In this document: positions 18,716-27,494 of the stretch, in pieces | Position numbering within the stretch: the first letter of the stretch is position 1 | How the letters are laid out: each line of letters opens with the position of its first letter | From: JAANXG01 sp049583715 | GTDB lineage: Bacteria > Pseudomonadota > Gammaproteobacteria > Arenicellales > JAANXG01 | Length of the DNA stretch: 64,000 nt | Direction of reading: 5' to 3' | Assembly (NCBI GenBank): GCA_049583715.1 | Contig: JBAUWJ010000157.1 | Coordinates: forward strand, 1-64,000 | Notes under the pieces: model-generated | Database searches by the model: none | What the model saw: the letters and a program-made list of their open reading frames with translations, nothing else | Told to the model about the DNA's origin: nothing | Translations under genes and position numbers: made by a program

Positions 18716-19230
18716 ACCTTGTGGTTCTGTATCCTGCGTGCAATCTGTCTTGCCACGCGTCCGGCGGACAAATGATCGGTGTCCACGATAAAGTCCGCTT
18801 CCTTCCGATACAAGGGCTCGCGGACCACCATCAACGACTCGAGGGCCGCGCGCGGGTCGTCGGTTTCCAGCAACGGCCGGTGCTTGGTCGACTTGGTGCG
18901 TTCGAGCTGCGACTCGATGGAGGCGCGGAGATATACTACGATTCCGTGCTTTCTCAAAGCCTTTCTGTTCTCCTCCCGAAGCACGACGCCGCCGCCCGTG
19001 GCGAGCACGATGCCGTCCATGGCCGCCAGCTCGGCGATGACCTTCTCTTCCCGGTCGCGGAATCCCGATTCTCCTTCCACGTCGAAGATCAGGCTGATGC
19101 TCGCCCCGGTGCGTTTCTCGATCTCCTGATCGGAATCGATGAATGTCAGTTGCAGGCGCTTGGCCAGCTGCCTCCCGATGGTGGTTTTACCCACCGCCAT
19201 GGGACCGATCAGGAACACGTTCGAAGGCAT
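18712..19230 (-). CDS. aroK: Shikimate kinase
   Basis: The protein has 172 residues. Walker A is GPMAVGKTT (9-17), with the shikimate-binding DSD (32-34), the GFRDRE arginine near 57-62, GGGVVLR (about 79-85) and the lid HRPLL. The third shikimate-pathway step from aroB, it forms shikimate 3-phosphate. It belongs to the pilQ-aroK-aroB arrangement common in gammaproteobacteria. Two hairpins separate it from pilQ. Confidence 0.96.
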   Translation of the reverse strand: MPSNVFLIGPMAVGKTTIGRQLAKRLQLTFIDSDQEIEKRTGASISLIFDVEGESGFRDREEKVIAELAAMDGIVLATGGGVVLREENRKALRKHGIVVYLRASIESQLERTKSTKHRPLLETDDPRAALESLMVVREPLYRKEADFIVDTDHLSAGRVARQIARRIQNHKV

Positions 19231-19294
19231 GCGCCTATGTTAACGCATGCACCGTGGTTTCCCGAGCGGCGGGAGCATGTGCGGAAAGCCACGA

Positions 19295-19337
19295 GGCGGT
19301 GCTTCCTTGCACCGCCGTAAGCTGGAGAAGCTCCAGC
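19295..19337 (-). other. Two tandem hairpins between pilQ and aroK
   Basis: The first hairpin (19321-19337) has GCTGGAG/CTCCAGC with a 3-base loop; the second (19295-19316) has GGCGGTGC/GCACCGCC with a 6-base loop. They lie 46 bases and more after the pilQ stop. Neither has a U-tract, so they may stabilise or process the pil mRNA, or partially attenuate transcription into aroK. Confidence 0.45.
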
Positions 19338-19382
19338 CGGGTCAGAGAATTTGCAGCGGGCGCCCGTCCCCGGGAAAGGCTC

Positions 19383-22001
19383 TCACGCGACCGGGACCGG
19401 CGCGGAGCTCAGCGCGCCGAGGTTCAAGGCAGGGTTGACGATTCTCGGCGTGAGGAAGATCAACAGCTCGGTACGGTTGTCGTGCTTCGACTTGTTTCGA
19501 AACAACACACCGAGACCCGGTATGTCGCCGAGCAGGGGAACCTTGGACACGGTGTTCTGCTGGTCTTCCTGGTATATACCGCCGATCACCGCGGTTTCTC
19601 CGTTCTCCAGCAGGACCTGGGTCTTGATCTGCTTCGTGTTGATGGTCGGCTCGGTGGCGGAAACGAAGGAATCCTGGGTGACGAAGACATCCATGACGAC
19701 CCGGTCGTCCGGAGTGATCTGGGGCGTCACCGTCAGGCTCAGCACCGCCTTCTTCGTGACGACGCTGCCGACGCCGAGCACGCTGGTCGTGAAGATGCGT
19801 TCCTGGCCTTCCTCGATGTGCGCCTCCTTCTGGTTGGAGGTGATGAGCCTCGGGCTGGCGATGATCTTTCCTTTGCCTTCCGCTTCGAGTGCGGAGATCT
19901 CGAGCTGGATGAGGTTCGCTATACCCGTCCCGGCCTTGAACAGCTCGAAGGCATAGGATGCCGCCGGGGTGTTCTCGATCGCATCGGCCGGAAGATTGAC
20001 GGCCAGGCCGTCCGGCACGCCTGCGAAGGTCGGCGAGCCGGCGGAACCGTTCAGGGAGTTCAGGGTCGAAGAGGCTCCCTGCAGGGTTCCGTTGGCGCTC
20101 ACGTCGGCGTTTCCGAGGTCGGACCGCTGCACCACGCGCTGGAATCCGAGGCGGGCGCCGAGGTTGCGGGCGAAGTTGTCCGTGGCCTCGACGATGCGCG
20201 TCTCGATGAGCACCTGCCTGACGGGCTTGTCCAGCTTGGCTATAAGCTTCCTGACCTGGGAGATCTTGGTGGGGGTGTCCTGGATGAGAATGGAGTTCGT
20301 GCGTTTATCGACCGTGACATTGCCGCGAGGGCTCAGCAGCGAGTTGCTTTCCGTCTTGACTTCGCTGATGTTGACGCTGCCGAAAAGCGACTGCTGCACG
20401 CCGGTATCGACGGCCTTCACGGACTTGAGAATCGCCGCGATGTCGGATGCCTTCGCATAGTTGATCTGTATCAGCTCGGAGGCCAGCGGCTCCAGCTCGC
20501 TCTTGTCCTTCTGGGCCTGGAGCTGCTGCTGCTCTCTCTTTCTGATCTCTCCTGACGGGGCGACCCAGACCACGTTGCCGGAGCGCCTCATGCCGAGGCC
20601 CCGGGTCTGCAGGATGATGTCCAGCGCCTGATCCCAGGGGACGTCTTTGAGCCGCAGGGTGAGTGTTCCCTTGACGGAATCACTGGTGACGAAATTCAAG
20701 CCGGTGAAATCCGCAATGACCTGCAGCGCGGCGCGGACGTTGATCTGCTGGAAGTTCAGCGACAGGCGTTCGCCGGAATACCCTTGCTCGTTCTTCTTCT
20801 TCTCCTTTTCGACGTGCAATACCGGATCGACGTTGATGTTGAATACGTCACCGGACTGGTACGCGAGGTGCTGGTAGTTCCCGTGAGGCGTAACCACCAT
20901 TCGGACCGTGTTCTTCTCCTGGAACGTATCTATGGTCTGCACCGGCGTCGCGAAGTCGGTAACGTCGAGCCTCTGCTCCTTGTCCTTGGAGATCTGGGTA
21001 TTGAGGAAGTCGACGATGATCTGTCCGTCCTGCTGCCTGACGTCGACGCCCACTTCCGGATCGGAGAGCTTCACGGTTATGCGTCCGCCGCCGTTCTCAC
21101 TTCGTCGGAAATCGATGTTCTCTATGCTGTGCTTCGCCGACGCCTTCCTGGCGAAGGGCTTCGGCTTGGTTCTTTCCACGCGTTCCGCTTCGGTATTCGG
21201 ATTGTGAATCACGAACACCATCCCGTTGTCGGTAATCTGGGTGTCGTACGGGACGGGGTGCACCAGGTTAAAGACCACGCGTGTGCGGTCCTCCGCCTGG
21301 ACTGTGGTGATGGACTCGAGCGCGCCGACGCCGACTTTGGTTACGGGGGACGTCAACTCGCTGTGCGTATTGAAAAAGTCGAACGCCAGACGCGGAGGCT
21401 GGTTGGTCGCGAAGTGTCCCGGCTGCTCCGGCCGACGGGACATCGTGAGATTGACCTGCACTCGTCCTCCCGGCAGCGATGCAAAAGTGATGCCCTTCAG
21501 CTCATTTTCTCCGGCCGCCTGGGACGAGGACATGGTGCCGCCCGCCTGCTTGGTTCCTCCGCTGTCGGGGATAACGCTGCCGGAGGAGCCCGAGTCCTGG
21601 CTCGTATCCTGACCCGTGTCGGCCTGGGCGACGACATCCAGGCCCTGGTCGGTCCCGGTGACTTCGAGGTGAGCCGGCTGCTTCATCAGCAGGTCGATGT
21701 TGACGGACTGGCCGTCTTTGGCCACGAATGGAAAGACGCTCTTGACCATGCCCTTGCCGGAAATATCGGACACGCCTTTCCCGAGTCTGGTATTGCTCAG
21801 CACCAGACGCAGGCGCTGGCCGTTGTCGAGCGACTCGGTGCGGTGCTCGACCGGGCCGTCGAGGGCGAGCATCAGGGTATCCGGTGACGCACCACTCTTC
21901 CAGTCCAACCCCTGAAGCTCGGCGGCCGAGGCCTGTCGGAACAGAAGGACGGCGGCGACTGCCAGCAAGAACGTGGAGCGTCTTTTCCAGTTGTAATTCA
22001 T
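19383..22001 (-). CDS. pilQ: Type IV pilus outer-membrane secretin
   Basis: The protein has 872 residues, longer than P. aeruginosa PilQ (about 714). A signal peptide ends near Ala27. Three AMIN-like peptidoglycan-binding segments can be seen (about 28-125, 168-268, 292-392), the third probably accounting for the length. An STN domain (about 411-490) precedes the N1 and secretin domains (about 520-860), with VLIETRIVEA and the terminal LLIFLTPRIV. It forms the pilus exit channel. It is the last gene of pilMNOPQ. Confidence 0.96.
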   Translation of the reverse strand: MNYNWKRRSTFLLAVAAVLLFRQASAAELQGLDWKSGASPDTLMLALDGPVEHRTESLDNGQRLRLVLSNTRLGKGVSDISGKGMVKSVFPFVAKDGQSVNIDLLMKQPAHLEVTGTDQGLDVVAQADTGQDTSQDSGSSGSVIPDSGGTKQAGGTMSSSQAAGENELKGITFASLPGGRVQVNLTMSRRPEQPGHFATNQPPRLAFDFFNTHSELTSPVTKVGVGALESITTVQAEDRTRVVFNLVHPVPYDTQITDNGMVFVIHNPNTEAERVERTKPKPFARKASAKHSIENIDFRRSENGGGRITVKLSDPEVGVDVRQQDGQIIVDFLNTQISKDKEQRLDVTDFATPVQTIDTFQEKNTVRMVVTPHGNYQHLAYQSGDVFNINVDPVLHVEKEKKKNEQGYSGERLSLNFQQINVRAALQVIADFTGLNFVTSDSVKGTLTLRLKDVPWDQALDIILQTRGLGMRRSGNVVWVAPSGEIRKREQQQLQAQKDKSELEPLASELIQINYAKASDIAAILKSVKAVDTGVQQSLFGSVNISEVKTESNSLLSPRGNVTVDKRTNSILIQDTPTKISQVRKLIAKLDKPVRQVLIETRIVEATDNFARNLGARLGFQRVVQRSDLGNADVSANGTLQGASSTLNSLNGSAGSPTFAGVPDGLAVNLPADAIENTPAASYAFELFKAGTGIANLIQLEISALEAEGKGKIIASPRLITSNQKEAHIEEGQERIFTTSVLGVGSVVTKKAVLSLTVTPQITPDDRVVMDVFVTQDSFVSATEPTINTKQIKTQVLLENGETAVIGGIYQEDQQNTVSKVPLLGDIPGLGVLFRNKSKHDNRTELLIFLTPRIVNPALNLGALSSAPVPVA

Positions 22002-22096
22002 GGTGTCTCTCTTGCGTTAACTTGCTCTTGTTAATGGTTCTTATATTTGATGCTTCTTAACTGGTTCTTTTCATGCGGCAGTGCCGTTGAGGGTAG

Positions 22097-22627
22097 TCAC
22101 TTGTGGACAATGGCAAGACTCGCGTCGCGCTGCATCCAACCGCCGTTGACGCCTGGTATGAGCTCCACGATGTCTATCTTCGCGTCCTTGATGTCGACGA
22201 TCTTCCCGTAGTTCTGGCCCAGATAGTTCCCTTTTCCGGCGCGATGGATAGTGCCGTCAGGCGCACGGATGATGGCCCATTTGGCTTCGGCATTGCTGAG
22301 GGTGCCCACCATACGAAGTGCGTCGAGGGGAAACTGCTCGAGCGGCTCCTTGCGCCGGGTCGGGTCCGGAGCGGGGCCGCCGGCGGGAGAGGGGCGGTCC
22401 TGAACGAGGTTTGCCCTGGAGAACGGATCGACCAGATTCGAGGCGGTGTATTTGAAAGTGGGGACCGGTTTGATCTGCGGCAGCGGCTCTATCTTCGGCT
22501 TGTGCCCTTTGTAGGCGTTGGCGACGAACTTCTGAAGGTCGCCCATGGACTTGTCCGCGCATCCGGCCAGCAACAGGGTGGACGCAAGAAGCAGAGCTGC
22601 GAAGATTCTGAGGGGTATCACTCTCAC
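22097..22627 (-). CDS. pilP: Type IV pilus assembly lipoprotein
   Basis: The protein has 176 residues. The signal sequence ends in LLAGC (lipobox Cys23), then a disordered linker rich in Pro/Lys and the C-terminal beta-domain (about 95-170) with LDALRMVGTL and the conserved GNYLGQNYGKI. It couples the inner-membrane PilMNO complex to PilQ. The start is GTG at 22627, 13 bases after the pilO stop. Confidence 0.94.
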   Translation of the reverse strand: MRVIPLRIFAALLLASTLLLAGCADKSMGDLQKFVANAYKGHKPKIEPLPQIKPVPTFKYTASNLVDPFSRANLVQDRPSPAGGPAPDPTRRKEPLEQFPLDALRMVGTLSNAEAKWAIIRAPDGTIHRAGKGNYLGQNYGKIVDIKDAKIDIVELIPGVNGGWMQRDASLAIVHK

Positions 22628-22640
22628 CTGGTTCTCGCTC

Positions 22641-23276
22641 TCACCTGCGGGTACGGGTTTTCTTGGCCTTCGCGGCTTGACGTCTCTCTATCTGCTTCTC
22701 GTCGAGATAGTGGTACGTCTTGGCGACGGCGGACATCGTGAGTTTTCCGCCTTTGGACGGCGTCAGGACCAGGTCGTCGATCGTTACGATCCTGGGCAAG
22801 GCTGCAACATCGCTCACGAACTCGCCAAGCTGATGGTAGGTGCCGCTCACCCTGATGTTGATGGGCAGCTCGGCGTAGAAGTCGGCGACCCGCCGGTTTC
22901 TCGGCTGGAACAGCAGGAACTGCAGCCCGCGTCCCAGCCCGGTCTGCGTGATATCGATGAGCAGCTCCGGCACTTCGGTCTTGTTGGGCAGTTGCCTCAG
23001 CATTACCCCGAACCGTTGCTTCATCTCGACCATCTGTTGCTGATAGGCAGAGAGATTGATTGCCAGAGCTTTCTTCCTGAGGAATTGCTCCTTCAGGGCA
23101 AGCTCCCTGCGCTCGGCCTGGTCCAGACTCTTGATCTGATCCTTGACTATGAACCAGTAGCCGGCCGCGAGTATGAGGATGCACACGATGATCATGGCCA
23201 GGACTTTGACGCTCCTCGGCCAGCTCGAGACGTCGTTGAGGTCGACGTTTCTAAGGTCGTCGAGTGTCAGCGCCAT
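22641..23276 (-). CDS. pilO: Type IV pilus inner-membrane protein PilO
   Basis: The protein has 211 residues. A single N-terminal TM helix (about 25-45) is followed by a coiled coil (about 55-95) and a ferredoxin-like periplasmic domain. A Lys/Arg tail (AKAKKTRTRR) ends it. It dimerises with PilN. The ATG overlaps the pilN stop by one base (TGATG). Confidence 0.95.
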   Translation of the reverse strand: MALTLDDLRNVDLNDVSSWPRSVKVLAMIIVCILILAAGYWFIVKDQIKSLDQAERRELALKEQFLRKKALAINLSAYQQQMVEMKQRFGVMLRQLPNKTEVPELLIDITQTGLGRGLQFLLFQPRNRRVADFYAELPINIRVSGTYHQLGEFVSDVAALPRIVTIDDLVLTPSKGGKLTMSAVAKTYHYLDEKQIERRQAAKAKKTRTRR

Positions 23277-23863
23277 CAGCCGCCTCCCTTGGGTTTGCCC
23301 GCCTGGGCGACGGTGGCCTTGGGCTTGCGCTCCCGCACGCGAAGGGTGAACTGGCTGACCCGTTCACCTCCCTGCTGGCGCGCGTTGACGATATCCAGAT
23401 CCGGATTCGTGAACCAGTTGGAGGAATCCAGATTGTTCATCAGATGGGATACCCGGGCGTTGGATTGGGCCACTCCCCTCAGGGTGATCCGCTTGTTTCT
23501 CTTCGCGAGTCCCGTGAGGTACACCCCCTTGGGCAGCTTTCGCACCAGGTCGTCGAACACATGCACCGTCTGGGTGCGGTCCCGCTGGAGCTGCTGAATG
23601 ATGTCCATACGTGCGAGCAGGGCCTGCTTGCGTTCCTTGAGCTTGTTGATCTGCTGGATCTGCTTGTCGAGCTTGGCGATCTGAGTGCGCAGATAGTCGT
23701 TGCGTCGGTTCTGATAATCCAGAAGTCCGTTCATGTGGTAGGTGGCGTAGAAGACGATCAGCCCCATCAGCACCCAGGCGCCGATGCTCACGGACAAAAG
23801 CTGGCGGTCCTGCTCCTGCCGGCGAATCTCGCGCCAGGGTAGAAGATTGATTCGTGTCGCCAT
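23276..23863 (-). CDS. pilN: Type IV pilus inner-membrane protein PilN
   Basis: The protein has 195 residues. The start ATRINLLPWRE is the conserved PilM-binding peptide (INLLPWR), followed by one TM helix (about 22-44), a Lys/Gln-rich coiled coil (about 50-90) and a periplasmic domain. I place the start at the ATG overlapping the pilM stop (TGATG); the longer frame runs back into pilM. The Arg/Lys-rich end (RVRERKPKATVAQAGKPKGGG) is disordered. Confidence 0.95.
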   Translation of the reverse strand: MATRINLLPWREIRRQEQDRQLLSVSIGAWVLMGLIVFYATYHMNGLLDYQNRRNDYLRTQIAKLDKQIQQINKLKERKQALLARMDIIQQLQRDRTQTVHVFDDLVRKLPKGVYLTGLAKRNKRITLRGVAQSNARVSHLMNNLDSSNWFTNPDLDIVNARQQGGERVSQFTLRVRERKPKATVAQAGKPKGGG

Positions 23864-24924
23864 CAGTTGAAGCTCCGCATGGCCAGGCCGCAGGCCACCA
23901 TCAGCGCAGAGGAATCGCCGCTCAACTGCTGCGGCCGGATCCGGTTCGACAGGGACATCGACGCGAAGGGGTTGGCGATGGTCGTCGGAACGCCGACCCG
24001 GTCCGCGATCATTTCGCTGATTCCATGGATCTGCGCGCAGCCCCCTGCGAGCATCACCTGGTCGACGCTGTTGAACGGCGTCGAGGAATAGAAGAACTGC
24101 AGGGCGCGAAGCGTCTCCTGGCACATCGCTTCCATGAACGGCTGGAGGATATCGGTCTGGTAATTGTCCGGAAGCCCGCCGACTTTCTTCGCCATGCCCG
24201 CCTCCTCGTAGGAGAGCCCGTAGCGGCGCTGAATCTCCTCGGTGAGCTGCCGGCCGCCGAAGGCATGGTCGCGGGTATAGACGGACCGGTTGTTGTGCAT
24301 CACGTTGACATGGGTGGTGGTGGCGCCGATGTCCAGCACGGCGACCGTCTTCTCGAGGCCGGACCCCGCGGTCTGTCGCATGATCAGCTCGTAAGCCGCC
24401 TCCACCGCGAAGGTGTCGACGTCCACAACGGTGGGCGTGAGTCCCGGGCGCTCCACCACGGCGACGTAGTCGTCCACGATCTCTTTACGGCAGGCGGCGA
24501 TGATGACCTCGTCCTCATTGGCGTTGGACTCCGAGGGACCCAGCACCTCGAAATCCAGGTTGACCTCTTCAAGCGGATAGGGGATGTAGTGGTCCGCCTC
24601 CATCTCGATCTGCTGCTCCAGCTCTTCTTCGCGTAACCCGCCCGGCATGGTGATGCGTTTGGTGATGACGTGGGACGACGATACCGCCACCGCCGCGTTG
24701 CGGGACTTGGTGCCCGAGCGCTTCACGACGCGATCGACCGCGCGCCCGACCTGCTCGACATCGGTAATGGCATTCTCCACCACGGAGTTCTGCGGCAGAG
24801 GCTCCACCGCATACCGCTCCACTCGGTAATGGTTGCCGCTCTTGCCGAGTTCGAGTAACTTCACGGCGGACGAGCTCACATCGAGACCGATCAGCGAATG
24901 CGCCTGTTTTTTGAAAAAGGCCAG
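23863..24924 (-). CDS. pilM: Type IV pilus actin-like protein PilM (probable CTG start)
   Basis: The protein has 353 residues if translated from CTG. FtsA-fold motifs are visible: phosphate-1 IGLDVSSSAVKLLEL, the DIGATTTHV phosphate-2 and the adenosine LAGGCAQI. The frame from the GTG at 24879 would remove the conserved FFKKQAHSLIGLD, including the phosphate-1 aspartate. A TAA four codons upstream leaves only CTG at 24924, which sits right after a strong Shine-Dalgarno (AAGGGGGA). PilM is a cytoplasmic ATP-binding protein that binds PilN. First gene of the operon. Confidence 0.93.
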   Translation of the reverse strand: MAFFKKQAHSLIGLDVSSSAVKLLELGKSGNHYRVERYAVEPLPQNSVVENAITDVEQVGRAVDRVVKRSGTKSRNAAVAVSSSHVITKRITMPGGLREEELEQQIEMEADHYIPYPLEEVNLDFEVLGPSESNANEDEVIIAACRKEIVDDYVAVVERPGLTPTVVDVDTFAVEAAYELIMRQTAGSGLEKTVAVLDIGATTTHVNVMHNNRSVYTRDHAFGGRQLTEEIQRRYGLSYEEAGMAKKVGGLPDNYQTDILQPFMEAMCQETLRALQFFYSSTPFNSVDQVMLAGGCAQIHGISEMIADRVGVPTTIANPFASMSLSNRIRPQQLSGDSSALMVACGLAMRSFN

Positions 24925-24989
24925 AGTTCCCCCTTATTTTTCCGCCGTTTACGACCAAGTCGTATTAAACTACCTTAATAACCGCTTGA

Positions 24990-25019
24990 AATATAGACGA
25001 TGGGCTCGAAGATTGACAA
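24990..25019 (-). promoter_or_regulatory. Sigma-70-like promoter for pilMNOPQ
   Basis: Reading the minus strand, TTGTCA (-35, 25019-25014) and TATATT (-10, 24995-24990) are separated by 18 bases and lie about 65-95 bases upstream of the pilM start. The stretch is AT-rich compared with its surroundings. Confidence 0.6.
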
Positions 25020-25044
25020 ATTTCGTCGGACCAATCGTCGGATT

Positions 25045-25050
25045 TATAAT
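25045..25050 (+). promoter_or_regulatory. Candidate -10 box for mrcA
   Basis: A perfect TATAAT lies 53 bases before the mrcA GTG, but no good -35 is found 16-18 bases upstream; the nearest TTGACA (25013-25018) is 26 bases away. The start region of the divergent pil promoter overlaps it, so the two promoters could compete. Confidence 0.35.
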
Positions 25051-25103
25051 GGTTTGCGCCATTTTCCGGCCCATGTATTAAACACCACTGCCGCCCGGAA
25101 ACA

Positions 25104-27494
25104 GTGAAAATTCTCCTGAGAATCGCCGGGCTCATGATGATCCTGGCGCTGGTGGGAGCCTTGGCCCTGGCAGGCTTCACCCTCTCCCTCTTGCCCGACC
25201 TCCCGAGCGCGGAGGAGATCCGGGACGTCAAGCTGCAGGTCCCGCTGAGGGTCTATGCGGCCAACGGCGCCCTGCTGGCGGAGTTCGGGGAGCAGCACCG
25301 AGAGCCGGTCACCATCGACAAGGTGCCCAAGACCCTCATCCACGCGGTGCTCGCGGCCGAGGACGACTCCTTCTATTCCCATCCCGGTGTGGACTTCGCC
25401 GGTGTGATTCGCGCGGCCATCAAGAATTTCGAGTCGGGGCAGGTGGACCAGGGGGCGAGCACCATCACCATGCAGGTTGCCCGCAACTATTTTCTGAGCC
25501 GCGAGAAGACCTATACCCGAAAGATCAAGGAGGCCCTGCTGGCATTCCGGCTGGAGAGGATGTTCACCAAGAACCAGATCCTGGAGCTCTACCTGAACAA
25601 GATCTTCCTGGGCCACCGGGCCTACGGCTTCGGCGCCGCGGCCCGGATCTACTACGGCAAGCCGCTCGACAAGCTCACCCTGCCTGAGACCGCCGTGCTG
25701 GCCGGGCTGCCCAAGGCGCCTTCCCGCGACAACCCGCTGACCAGCCCCAGGCGCGCCAGAATCCGGCGCGACTACGTGCTGACGAGGATGCACAAACTGC
25801 ATTATATCGACGACGCGACGTACCAGGCCGCCATAAACGCGCCGCTCACCGCCGAGCCGCACCGCATCACCACCGACGCCGAGGCGCCATACGTCGCCGA
25901 GATGGTGCGCGACTATATGGTGAACACCTACGGCGACAAAGCCTACTGGGCGGGCTACAAGGTTTACACGACCGTCGTCCCCAGATTGCAGAGCGAGGCA
26001 AACGAGGCATTGCGCGCCGGCCTGCTGACCTATTCCCACCGCCACGGCTACCGCGGCCCGGTAGCCCACATCCAGCTCACCCACGACACCGGCAGCGATC
26101 AGCTCAATGGCGTATTGGACGCATACCGGCCGAGCAGGAGTCTCCGGCCGGCAGTGGTGGTGGCCGTTGACGACGGGAAGCGCAGCGCCACCGTCTATGT
26201 CCGAGACAAGGGGGTGGTGGAGATCCCCTGGAAGGGGTTGGAGTGGGCCAGGCGCTACGAGAGTCCCACTGCGGTGGGAGCCGCGCCCCACGAGCCATCG
26301 GACGTCGTGACCCCCGGCGACATCGTCTACGTAACCCGAAGCGACAAATCGGGCTGGAGACTGAACCAGCTCCCGCAGGTCGAGGGTGGTCTCGTGTCGT
26401 TGAATCCCAGGGATGGCGCGATTCTGGCTCTCACCGGGGGTTTCGATTTCTACCTCGGCAAGTTCAACCGGGTCACCCAGGCGAAACGCCAGCCGGGATC
26501 CAACATCAAGCCCTTCATCTTTTCCGCGGCGATGGAGCATGGCTTCACGCCCGCGACCCGGGTCAGCGGAGGCCCCATCGTGGTGGAGAACGACGCCCAG
26601 GACGCGGTATGGCGCCCCGAGAACTACAGCGGCAAGTTCTTTGGCCCCACCCGGCTGCGCAAGGCCCTGATGGAGTCCTTGAACCTGGTATCGGTGCGCC
26701 TCGTGCGGAGCATGGGCGTGGACGTCGTCAGGAACTACATCAGCCGTTTCGGTTTCGACCCGAAATCGCTGCCGAACGGATTGTCGCTGGCGCTCGGCAG
26801 CGCAACGATACCGCCGATGACCGTCGCCAGGGCATATTCCGTCCTGGCGAACGGCGGTTTCCTGATCAAGCCGTATTTCATCAAGTGGATCGAAGATTCG
26901 GACGGCAACATCATCCAACAGGCAAATCCCGAGCGTGCCTGTGTCTATTGTTCGGCGCCGAGCTTCGAGAGCGACCCGGACCACCCTTTGCAGGCGACGC
27001 GGGTCATACCTGCGGACAACCGCTTTCTCGTCACCAGCATGATGCGCAGCGTCATCCGGGGCGGCACCGGTCGGGGGGCCTTGAAGCTGGGTCGGGACGA
27101 CCTTGCGGGAAAGACCGGCACCACCAACGACTTCCGGGACGCGTGGTTTTCGGGCTTCAACGACAACGTGGAGACGACCGTGTGGGTGGGATTCGACGAT
27201 TCGAGCACGCTGGGCAGGGGTGAGACGGGGGCCCGCGCCGCCCTGCCGATATGGATCAACTACATGAGGACGGCGCTGAAGGGCGTGCCGGAATCACCAC
27301 TGCCGCAACCCGATGACGTGGTCCAGGTGCGCATCTCTCCGGAGACCGGCAAGACCGTCGCCGAGGGGGACCCCGATGGCATGGCGGAGTACTTCAGGGT
27401 GGGCACGGTGCCCGAAGCCCAGAGCCCGGGAGGCGCCGCCGGCTCCGGCAGCGGCTCCCCGGGCACGGGGAGCACGACAGAAGGCCTGTTTTGA
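25104..27494 (+). CDS. mrcA: Bifunctional penicillin-binding protein 1A
   Basis: The protein has 796 residues, near the usual ~800-850. An N-terminal TM helix (about 5-27) precedes a glycosyltransferase (family 51) domain with EDDSFYSHPGVDF (about 88-100) and the QGASTITMQVARNYFL motif. After an OB-like insert, the transpeptidase domain has SNIK (catalytic Ser in PGSNIKPF), SLN and KTGTTN. It polymerises and cross-links peptidoglycan. The start is GTG with a GGAA box. Divergence from pilM is the usual gammaproteobacterial arrangement. Confidence 0.96.
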   Translation: MKILLRIAGLMMILALVGALALAGFTLSLLPDLPSAEEIRDVKLQVPLRVYAANGALLAEFGEQHREPVTIDKVPKTLIHAVLAAEDDSFYSHPGVDFAGVIRAAIKNFESGQVDQGASTITMQVARNYFLSREKTYTRKIKEALLAFRLERMFTKNQILELYLNKIFLGHRAYGFGAAARIYYGKPLDKLTLPETAVLAGLPKAPSRDNPLTSPRRARIRRDYVLTRMHKLHYIDDATYQAAINAPLTAEPHRITTDAEAPYVAEMVRDYMVNTYGDKAYWAGYKVYTTVVPRLQSEANEALRAGLLTYSHRHGYRGPVAHIQLTHDTGSDQLNGVLDAYRPSRSLRPAVVVAVDDGKRSATVYVRDKGVVEIPWKGLEWARRYESPTAVGAAPHEPSDVVTPGDIVYVTRSDKSGWRLNQLPQVEGGLVSLNPRDGAILALTGGFDFYLGKFNRVTQAKRQPGSNIKPFIFSAAMEHGFTPATRVSGGPIVVENDAQDAVWRPENYSGKFFGPTRLRKALMESLNLVSVRLVRSMGVDVVRNYISRFGFDPKSLPNGLSLALGSATIPPMTVARAYSVLANGGFLIKPYFIKWIEDSDGNIIQQANPERACVYCSAPSFESDPDHPLQATRVIPADNRFLVTSMMRSVIRGGTGRGALKLGRDDLAGKTGTTNDFRDAWFSGFNDNVETTVWVGFDDSSTLGRGETGARAALPIWINYMRTALKGVPESPLPQPDDVVQVRISPETGKTVAEGDPDGMAEYFRVGTVPEAQSPGGAAGSGSGSPGTGSTTEGLF

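Noticed and set aside
23864..24124. Longer pilN start within pilM
   Set aside because: The extra 87 residues read through pilM in another frame and are not conserved; the ATG at 23863 begins the INLLPWR peptide.
24879..24881. GTG start for pilM
   Set aside because: It would remove the conserved phosphate-1 region, which is encoded in the same frame upstream.
25013..25050. TTGACA plus TATAAT as a consensus promoter for mrcA
   Set aside because: The spacing is 26 bases, too long for sigma-70. Only the -10 is kept as weak.
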